From Rhodospirillales bacterium 20-60-12 (lineage in GTDB: Bacteria > Pseudomonadota > Alphaproteobacteria > Acetobacterales > Acetobacteraceae): a DNA stretch of 37,169 bases. Numbering within the stretch: the stretch's first letter is position 1; the number at the start of each line of letters is the position of its first letter. The position numbers and the translations under genes were made by a program. The notes under the pieces were generated by a model. That model was not told the DNA's origin, did no database searches, and saw only the letters and a list, made by a program, of their open reading frames with translations. Shown here piece after piece: positions 31,641-37,169 of this stretch. The stretch covers positions 1 to 37,169 of the forward strand of contig NCAP01000013.1 in NCBI GenBank assembly GCA_002255495.1. Direction: 5' to 3'.

Positions 31641-32355
31641 CCCTGACGGTTATTAAATGTGCCACATAAATATTCATCGTAATTTTGATAAAAAGCAAAT
31701 TAACGACTTGCGAAATCAACACTAGAAATTCGTATGAAGATTACCAAACGCTGCTGATCAGGTAACATTTGAATCAAAAAAAATGATCGCAAATATAACA
31801 ATAAGTATAAAAAAAACTGAGTACGCTGTTGGCATGACTTTCTTTCGAGTTAACAATGACCCAAACTTAGCAGCACGTGCTGAACAAGGCACATCCCCGT
31901 CGATAACCGTCAAATCAGTCAGAATTTTGTCAAATTTATCAAATTTCATAAATGACCAAGATAAAAACACAACGGGTAAGAGAAATATCGAAGAAGTTAC
32001 CAAAAAGAGGAATGACATCTTAGCTAGCAGTGGTAACGTATTAATTTTTGCAACAATTTTCAAATCATTGAGGTGAATCAAGATGTAGGCAAGTGATATT
32101 CCCGTTGTTGCAACACCCCATTTTAAAAGACTCGCATATAAATTTACGCTACGCTGAATGATTTTCGCTGAGGGCAAGTGAAGAGGATCGATTATTTTGA
32201 CAGTTAATCCCGCTGCTGGCTGACTTCTGTCACATGGCATTTTGTTGATCACTTATGAAAAATTATGTCAGAGAAATTCGTTTCAATATGCTCATAACAT
32301 TGAATAATATTTATGTAAACATCTGATATCACTCCGAAAAACAAATTAAATGAAA
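31641..32355. other. AT-rich islet
   Basis: About 715 bp between greB and the acyl-CoA ligase have visibly lower GC than the rest of the window, with A/T runs and ATG-poor spacers. They hold one membrane-protein gene (31758-32240, minus) flanked by about 115 bp on each side without recognisable signals. No direct repeats, tRNA end, inverted terminal repeats or recombinase accompany it. Composition suggests recent acquisition. Confidence 0.7.
31758..32240 (-). CDS. Hypothetical three-helix membrane protein
   Basis: I do not recognise this 160-residue protein. From ATG 32240 (a GTG at 32252 would add four residues) it has a polar N-terminus of about 40 residues, then helix 1 (KWGVATTGISLAYILIHL) and helix 2 (MSFLFLVTSSIFLLPVVFLS). 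A charged loop of about 45 residues follows, with KFDKFDKILTDLTV and FGSLLTRKKVM. Helix 3 (YSVFFILIVIFAIIFF) lies near the C-terminus. Codons are AT-rich, unlike its neighbours, which points to transfer. It has no partner gene, so a defence or toxin role is only speculation. The opposing ORF in the same DNA is shorter and not membrane-like. Confidence 0.6.
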   Translation of the reverse strand: MPCDRSQPAAGLTVKIIDPLHLPSAKIIQRSVNLYASLLKWGVATTGISLAYILIHLNDLKIVAKINTLPLLAKMSFLFLVTSSIFLLPVVFLSWSFMKFDKFDKILTDLTVIDGDVPCSARAAKFGSLLTRKKVMPTAYSVFFILIVIFAIIFFDSNVT

Positions 32356-33978
32356 TCAAGTATCCGACGCATAAATCCGCCGCAACTCGGTCTTCAAAAT
32401 CTTCCCCGTCGCGCCATGGGGCAGCGAATCCGCAATCACCACGCGGTCGGGCACCGACCAGCTTGGCACTTTGTCACGATAAAACGCACGCAGATCATCA
32501 GCCGCTAACGCACTGCCCGCACGCAGCACCGCAATCAGCAAAGGCCGCTCGCCCCATTTCGCATCCGGCACGGCAATCGCCGCCGCCTCCAGCACATCGG
32601 GATGACCGATGGCGATATTCTCGATCGCAATCGAACTGATCCACTCGCCGCCCGATTTGATTAAATCCTTGGTGCGGTCGGTCAGCATCACATAGCCATC
32701 CGGGTCGATCACCCCGACATCGCCGGTCGGAAACCAGCCCTCATCCCCGACATCGCTGTCCGGCATCCGGTAATAAGCCGAGGCGACCCAATGGCCGCGG
32801 AACATCAAATTGCCCTGGGTTGCGCCATCCCACGGCGCCTCCGCGTCGTCATCCAAAGCCGCACGCACATCCACCCCGAACACGACCCGCCCCTGCTTGG
32901 CCGCCTGATCGAGCTTGGGCGCCGCATCCAGCGCGAGGCTCGCCGGTTTCGGCGCGTAATAAGTCGCAACCGGGCTGCTCTCGGTCATACCCCACGCGTG
33001 GCATACGGCAATGCCGCGCGCCTGATATTCGGCCATCAGCGCGCGCGGAAACGCAGCCCCGCCGGAGAGGATACGCTGCAGGCTGGTCAATTCTCCGCCG
33101 CCATCGCGCAAATGATTATGCAAACCAAGCCAGATGGTCGGCACGCCCGCTGCCACGCTGGCACTTTCGCGATTGAGCAAATCCAGCACGGAGGCCGGAT
33201 CGAGATGCCGGCCCGGCATCAGCAAAGCAGCCCCGGCCAAAGGTGCCGCGAAGGGAAAACCCCAGGCATTGACATGAAACATCGGCACACCGGGCATCAC
33301 CCGGTCGGTCGCGCGCAGGGCAATCACATCGGCATTATTCATCATCATGGCGAACAGAACGGTCGAGCGATGCGAATAAAGCACGCCCTTGGGCCGGCCC
33401 GTCGTACCGGATGTGTAGCACAAAGCCGAGGCGGTCCGCTCATCAAACACCGGCCACGCGGCAATCGGCCGCGCCGTGTCCATCAATGCCTCATACGCAT
33501 GCACCGAAACTGAGCCAGGCAGATGATGCGCGCCAATCTCCGCCGTCTCGCCCATGACAATCACATGCCGCAACGTCCCGGCCAGAGCAGGGGCGATGTC
33601 ATCGATAATCGGCAGAAAGGACGGATCGGCAAAAATCACCTGGACCTGCGCATGATCGGCGATATAGCCGATATCGGCCACCGCCAGGCGCGGATTGATG
33701 GTGGTGCACACCGCCCCCATGCCCGAAATTGCGTAATATAATTCCACATGCCGATCGCTGTTCATCGCCAGCGTCCCCACCCGGTCGCCGGGCCGCACGC
33801 CCAGACCCGCGAGGCTCCCTGCCAGCTTGCGCGCCCGCTGTTCGATGGATCGATAATCGGTGCGCGCCAAGCTGCCATCATCCCGTCTTGAGATGATTTC
33901 CCCGGCCGGGTGATGGCGTGCGGCGTGCTCGATGATCGACGAGATTAAAAGCTCGCGGTGCTGCATCAGCCCGTGCAT
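32356..33978 (-). CDS. Acyl-CoA synthetase (AMP-forming, long/medium-chain fatty acid type)
   Basis: ANL-superfamily ligase of 540 residues that activates a carboxylic acid to acyl-AMP and then acyl-CoA. Motifs are YTSGTTGRPKGVLYSH (P-loop A3), MPGVPMFHVNAWGFPFA, HAWGMTESSPVATY (A5), GWFPTGDVGVIDPDGYV (A7), DRTKDLIKSGGEWIS (A8) and ATGKILKTELR with the catalytic Lys (A10). The HVNAWG and GGEWIS blocks fit fatty-acid CoA ligases of the FadD-like group used in beta-oxidation. ATG 33978 has GGAGG 6 bases upstream. No other fatty-acid genes are adjacent. Confidence 0.93.
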   Translation of the reverse strand: MHGLMQHRELLISSIIEHAARHHPAGEIISRRDDGSLARTDYRSIEQRARKLAGSLAGLGVRPGDRVGTLAMNSDRHVELYYAISGMGAVCTTINPRLAVADIGYIADHAQVQVIFADPSFLPIIDDIAPALAGTLRHVIVMGETAEIGAHHLPGSVSVHAYEALMDTARPIAAWPVFDERTASALCYTSGTTGRPKGVLYSHRSTVLFAMMMNNADVIALRATDRVMPGVPMFHVNAWGFPFAAPLAGAALLMPGRHLDPASVLDLLNRESASVAAGVPTIWLGLHNHLRDGGGELTSLQRILSGGAAFPRALMAEYQARGIAVCHAWGMTESSPVATYYAPKPASLALDAAPKLDQAAKQGRVVFGVDVRAALDDDAEAPWDGATQGNLMFRGHWVASAYYRMPDSDVGDEGWFPTGDVGVIDPDGYVMLTDRTKDLIKSGGEWISSIAIENIAIGHPDVLEAAAIAVPDAKWGERPLLIAVLRAGSALAADDLRAFYRDKVPSWSVPDRVVIADSLPHGATGKILKTELRRIYASDT

Positions 33979-34053
33979 TTTGATCCTCCCTGCGCCGGCA
34001 ATGGCGATTTTGCCGATCAGCCTATCATGGGGCAGGGCTTACGCAAGCGCCGC

Positions 34054-34335
34054 TCAGCCGACTTTGACGCCTTTCCAAAAGGCGATGCGGCCCTTGATCT
34101 GCGCTGCCGCCGATTTCGGTTCGGGGTAATACCAGGCGGCATCCTTGTTCTCTTTGCCGCCGGCGACAAGGGAATGATAATGCGCCGTACCCTTCCATGG
34201 GCACTGGCTGGTCGTGCTGCTCGGCGTCAATAAGGCCGCATCCACAGATTCGGCGGGGAAATAATGATTACCCTCGACCACGACAGTTGCATCCGATTCA
34301 GCGATAACGACATCGTTCCAGACGGCTTTGACCAT
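34054..34335 (-). CDS. DUF427 family protein
   Basis: Small cytosolic protein of 93 residues, one DUF427 domain. It shows MVKAVWNDVVIAESDATVVVEGNHYFP, then SSTTSQCPWKGTAHYHSL and AAWYYPEPKSAAAQIKGRIAFW, with the C-P-W-K-G-x-A-x-Y-x-S signature. The function is not established. AGGAG lies 6-7 bases before ATG 34335, which decides against the longer reading from 34383. It is downstream of hutG on the same strand with a 49-bp gap and may be co-transcribed. Confidence 0.93.
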   Translation of the reverse strand: MVKAVWNDVVIAESDATVVVEGNHYFPAESVDAALLTPSSTTSQCPWKGTAHYHSLVAGGKENKDAAWYYPEPKSAAAQIKGRIAFWKGVKVG

Positions 34336-34384
34336 GTTGCGGCTCCTGTTTCCTATGCAACAGATAAGCGCGGAACTATGCAAT

Positions 34385-35185
34385 TCAATCGGCCGGCCGC
34401 CACGCGCGCGCCGCCGCCAGCAAGGCGGCGATGGACGCTGCGAGCCGGGCCATTTTTACCGCATCGCGGGTGAAGGGCGCCGCCTCGATCGCCAGATAAT
34501 TCGTCTGCGCGATTTCCAGTTGAATGGCGTGAATGCCGCTCTGCGGCGCGCCGTAATGCCGTGTCGTATATCCGCCTTTGAACCGGCCATCGAGCACATG
34601 GCTGTAACCCGGCAAGGCCGCCGCCGCCCGCATTAAGGCTGCGCTCAAATCCGGGGCGCAGCTTTGCCCGTCATTGGTGCCGAAATTCAAATCGGGCAAT
34701 ACCCCATCGAACAAACGCGGCACCTGCGCACGAATGGAATGGGCATCCCATAAAATCGCAAAACCATGCAGCGCCTTCAGCCGCGCCAACTGATCGCGCA
34801 CTGCATCATGGTAAGGCCGCCAATATTGCCCGATCCGCTCGGCAATCTCGGCATCGCGGGGTGCCAAACCTGCCTGATATAATGCGTCACCATCAAAACT
34901 CAGCGCAGGCACAATGCCGGTATTCGGCTTGCCCGGATAAAGCGCATGGTCATCCGGCGCCCGATTCAAATCCACCACATAGCGCGCATAATGCGCCTGC
35001 AATACCGAACAATCGAGCCCGGCGGCGGCCTGATATAATTCATCGAGATACCAATCCGTATCACCGACCAGCAATCCCGCCCCGGTCATCCGGGCTGCAA
35101 TCGGGCCGGGCAACGCGGTGCCGACATGGGGCATGGCAATCAAAATCGGCCCACCCCGCTCGGTCAGATGAAAAATGTCAGACAT
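34385..35185 (-). CDS. hutG: N-formylglutamate deformylase/amidohydrolase
   Basis: Enzyme of histidine breakdown that hydrolyses N-formylglutamate to glutamate and formate. The 266-residue protein has ILIAMPHVGTALP (metal-binding His), GDTDWYLDELY, YARYVVDLNRAPDD, LWDAHSIRAQVP (second His), and GGYTTRHYGAPQSGIHAIQLEIAQTNYL (C-terminal signature). ATG 35185 overlaps the end of hutF by 8 bp, so the two are a translationally coupled operon. Together with HutF it makes the five-step route. Confidence 0.95.
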   Translation of the reverse strand: MSDIFHLTERGGPILIAMPHVGTALPGPIAARMTGAGLLVGDTDWYLDELYQAAAGLDCSVLQAHYARYVVDLNRAPDDHALYPGKPNTGIVPALSFDGDALYQAGLAPRDAEIAERIGQYWRPYHDAVRDQLARLKALHGFAILWDAHSIRAQVPRLFDGVLPDLNFGTNDGQSCAPDLSAALMRAAAALPGYSHVLDGRFKGGYTTRHYGAPQSGIHAIQLEIAQTNYLAIEAAPFTRDAVKMARLAASIAALLAAARAWRPAD

Positions 35186-36548
35186 CGGCAATCTCCCGCA
35201 TGGCACGATCAAACTTCATTTTCGCCGCTTCCTCGCCGGCATGATGACCGGCATGGACGAGCCAAACCCCGCCCACCATCACATCGCGCACCGGGTTCGT
35301 GCGTGCCGCGAACATCGCGCTATCGAGCCAGGCATCACCCGCCAGGTCCGGCAGGCTCAGCAGATCCTCGTCAAGCACACAAAAATCAGCGCGATACCCC
35401 GCTGCAATCTGGCCGATCCTGCGTCCCGCCACCAACGCCGCCGATGACGTGACCGCGCGATACAATGCCCCGCCGATCGATCCGCTCTGGCCGGGCGGCA
35501 CGGCCATGCCGCGCTGGCGATGGCGCAACCGCTGGACATATTCCAACCAGCGCAATTCCTCGAACGGGTTGATCATCACATTGCTGTCGGTGCCAATCCC
35601 GAACCGCCCGTTTGCTTCGATCAAGGCCGGCAGATCGAATATGCCATCGCCGAGATTAGCCTCGGTGATCGGGCAGAACCCGATCACCGCCTGCGTCGCC
35701 GCCACATCGCGGATTTCATCTGCCGTCATATGGGTGCCATGGATCAGGCACCAGCGTTGATCGACCGGCACATGGCACAGCAGATGCGCAACCGGGCTCC
35801 GCCCGGTCGCGGCCATGCAATCCTCAACCTCGCGCGTCTGCTCAGCGATATGGATATGCACCGGATCATCCGGCCCCAAAGCGGTGAGCGCCTCATTGAT
35901 CAAACCCACCGGCACCGCGCGCAGCGAATGCGGCGCCAATCCCACGCTGCATTGCGGATCACGGCCGACATGCTCGCGCAGCCTGCGGATAATCTCCTGG
36001 ATCATCCCGACGTCGGTCGCAAAGCGCTGCTGCCCGCCGCGCAATGTTTCGCCGGCAAAACCGCCCTGACAATATAGCGAGGGCAGCATCGTCAAACCAA
36101 TGCCCGCCTGCCGCGCCGCCTCGATCGTTCGCAGCGACAACTCCGCCGGATTGGTATAGGCCGTGCCATCCGGCGCATGATGCAGATAATGAAATTCCGT
36201 CACGTTGGTGTAGCCGGATTTGAGCATTTCGATGAACAAATAAGCGGCGATCGCCTGCAATTGCTCCGGGCTGACCCGCATCGCACAGCGATACATCGCC
36301 TCCCGCCAGGTCCAGAAATTATCAGCGCCACGCAACAATGTCTCAGCCAGCCCCGCCATGCCGCGCTGAAACGCATGGGAATGCAGGTTCGCAACACCGG
36401 CCAGCAGAGGCCCCGGCAAACGCTCGCGCTGAGCCGCCTCAATACCTTCATGAACCGCGGCAATATTGCCGTCCTCGGCGATGTCGATGCCGACATTCGC
36501 CGCCCAACCCGCCGGCAGCAAAGCCGATGAAGCCCATAATTTTTTCAT
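35178..36548 (-). CDS. hutF: Formimidoylglutamate deiminase
   Basis: Amidohydrolase-fold zinc enzyme that converts N-formimino-glutamate to N-formylglutamate and ammonia. The 456-residue protein has LAGVANLHSHAFQRGMAG (HxH metal site and HutF signature), WTWREAMY, EFHYLHHAPDGTAY, CSVGLAPHSLRAV, HIHIAEQTREVEDC (third His) and GIGTDSNVMINPFEELR (the metal Asp). It has a signature-complete active site. It is divergent from hutI, with the HutC-like operator between them, and is followed by hutG. Confidence 0.97.
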   Translation of the reverse strand: MKKLWASSALLPAGWAANVGIDIAEDGNIAAVHEGIEAAQRERLPGPLLAGVANLHSHAFQRGMAGLAETLLRGADNFWTWREAMYRCAMRVSPEQLQAIAAYLFIEMLKSGYTNVTEFHYLHHAPDGTAYTNPAELSLRTIEAARQAGIGLTMLPSLYCQGGFAGETLRGGQQRFATDVGMIQEIIRRLREHVGRDPQCSVGLAPHSLRAVPVGLINEALTALGPDDPVHIHIAEQTREVEDCMAATGRSPVAHLLCHVPVDQRWCLIHGTHMTADEIRDVAATQAVIGFCPITEANLGDGIFDLPALIEANGRFGIGTDSNVMINPFEELRWLEYVQRLRHRQRGMAVPPGQSGSIGGALYRAVTSSAALVAGRRIGQIAAGYRADFCVLDEDLLSLPDLAGDAWLDSAMFAARTNPVRDVMVGGVWLVHAGHHAGEEAAKMKFDRAMREIADV

Positions 36549-36583
36549 CGCTCACCCTGGTCAAACGGGGAATTCATGATATG

Positions 36584-36597
36584 CTTGTATATACATT
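36584..36597. promoter_or_regulatory. HutC-like operator in the divergent hut promoter
   Basis: CTTGTATATACATT contains the perfect 10-bp palindrome TGTATATACA (36586-36595). From established knowledge, GntR-type HutC repressors bind sites close to CTTGTATATACAAG upstream of hut genes, and urocanate lifts repression. The site is 36 bp from the hutF start and 22 bp from the hutI start. No hutC gene is inside the window. Confidence 0.7.
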
Positions 36598-36618
36598 TAG
36601 CCGCCGGGATCAAGTCGC

Positions 36619-37169
36619 ATGTGGGACCATATCTGGTATAATCTGTCTGCCGCGACGATGCAGGGGCCCGATTATGGCCTGATCGAGGATGCCGCTTTGG
36701 CCGCCCATCAAGGCCGCATCGTCTATGTCGGCCCGCGCGCCCACCTGCCCGCCCCGCCTGACCATTTGGCCCAAACCTGCACCGATGCCGCGGGCGCGCT
36801 CATCACCCCCGGATTGATCGACGCACATACCCACCTCGCCTTCGCCGGCGACCGCGCAGGCGAGTTTGAAGAACGGCTGCACGGCGCCTCCTACGCCGAT
36901 ATAGCCCGGCGCGGCGGCGGCATCATGGCCAGTGTCCGCGCCACCCGCACGATCGACGAAGCCGGGCTCACCCGCCTTGCCATCGCGCGGGCACGGCTGA
37001 TGATCCAAGCCGGTGTCACGACCCTGGAAATCAAATCCGGCTACGGATTGACCTTGCATGACGAAGCCAAGCAATTGCGCGCGGCCCGCGCCGTCGGGCG
37101 CGCGCTCAACATCACCGTGCGCACCAGTTTTCTCGGCGCCCATACCCTGCCCCCCGAATTTGCCGGCCG
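36619..37169 (+). CDS. hutI: Imidazolonepropionase (3' end outside window)
   Basis: Zinc amidohydrolase that opens 4-imidazolone-5-propionate to N-formimino-glutamate, the step before HutF. 183 codons are visible. The sequence starts MWDHIWYNLSAATMQGPDYG, and continues GALITPGLIDAHTHLAFAGDRAGEF (HxH metal site), GGGIMASVRATR, and TTLEIKSGYGLTLHDEAKQLRAAR, all HutI signatures. Family length is about 400 residues, so over half is missing past the window edge. ATG 36619 has only a weak GGGAT upstream. It is expressed divergently from hutF. Confidence 0.97.
   Translation, partial: MWDHIWYNLSAATMQGPDYGLIEDAALAAHQGRIVYVGPRAHLPAPPDHLAQTCTDAAGALITPGLIDAHTHLAFAGDRAGEFEERLHGASYADIARRGGGIMASVRATRTIDEAGLTRLAIARARLMIQAGVTTLEIKSGYGLTLHDEAKQLRAARAVGRALNITVRTSFLGAHTLPPEFAG

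Noticed and set aside
31783-32076. Plus-strand ORF of 97 codons inside the AT-rich islet
   Set aside because: It is antisense to a longer ORF with three clear membrane helices, and its product has no recognisable domain or SD.
1-37169. tRNA, rRNA, known riboswitch or phage genes
   Set aside because: No cloverleaf, rRNA segment, thiamine or cobalamin box, integrase or structural phage gene was recognised by reading; a tRNAscan/Rfam search would settle it.

Overview
The window is chromosomal DNA from a GC-rich alphaproteobacterium, most likely Acetobacteraceae/Rhodospirillales. The order DUF3576 lipoprotein-leuS-lptE-holA is typical of alphaproteobacteria. A CIO-type bd oxidase, an alphaproteobacterial porin and the local intergenic stem-loop repeats fit the same group. 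The family-level placement is inference. Most of the window is ordinary housekeeping and metabolic DNA. I found no tRNA, rRNA, CRISPR array, transposase, integrase, toxin-antitoxin pair or recognisable defence cassette.

Layout. 1-3557 (minus): an M29 aminopeptidase, a peroxiredoxin-like protein and ffh (its 3' end lies outside the window). A 28-bp hairpin-forming tandem repeat sits between the last two. 3673-4877: a methyltransferase and a VOC protein, separated by a palindromic repeat element. 4916-6888: copper and thiol chemistry, with one Sco lipoprotein on plus facing a minus-strand operon of Sco, PCuAC and a small cytochrome c. 7088-9691 (minus): cioA, cioB and a 46-residue one-helix subunit form a cyanide-insensitive quinol oxidase operon. 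9862-12345: a degenerate gamma-glutamyltranspeptidase-like lipoprotein and a PLP aminotransferase. 12362-13595: a YggS-type PLP protein and a ThiE-like protein, divergent, with overlapping start codons. 13793-15103: a porin with a strong SD and a strong terminator. 15271-21050: DUF3576, leuS, lptE, holA and rsgA, tightly packed. 21076-24792: an SDR enzyme, an MBOAT acyltransferase with a TGATG-coupled SGNH-like partner, and a GlsB/YeaQ membrane protein. 25014-28331: a large transglutaminase-DUF2126 (putative amidoligase) fusion. 28334-28557: a mirrored array of five stem-loops between convergent genes. 28573-31640: DUF192 and a histone-deacetylase-like enzyme (minus), then an SMP-30 protein and GreB (plus). 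31641-32355: an AT-rich islet with one three-helix membrane protein of unknown function. 32356-33978: an acyl-CoA ligase. 34054-37169: DUF427, hutG and hutF (minus) and a truncated hutI (plus), with a HutC-like operator in the divergent hut promoter.

Possible functional links: the oxidase is next to copper-chaperone genes although bd-type oxidases contain no copper. The hut genes encode the deiminase/deformylase route of histidine breakdown. The parts least explained by known families are the mirrored stem-loop array, the AT-rich islet, the degenerate GGT lipoprotein, the 28-bp repeat at the ffh leader, and the stand-alone amidoligase fusion.
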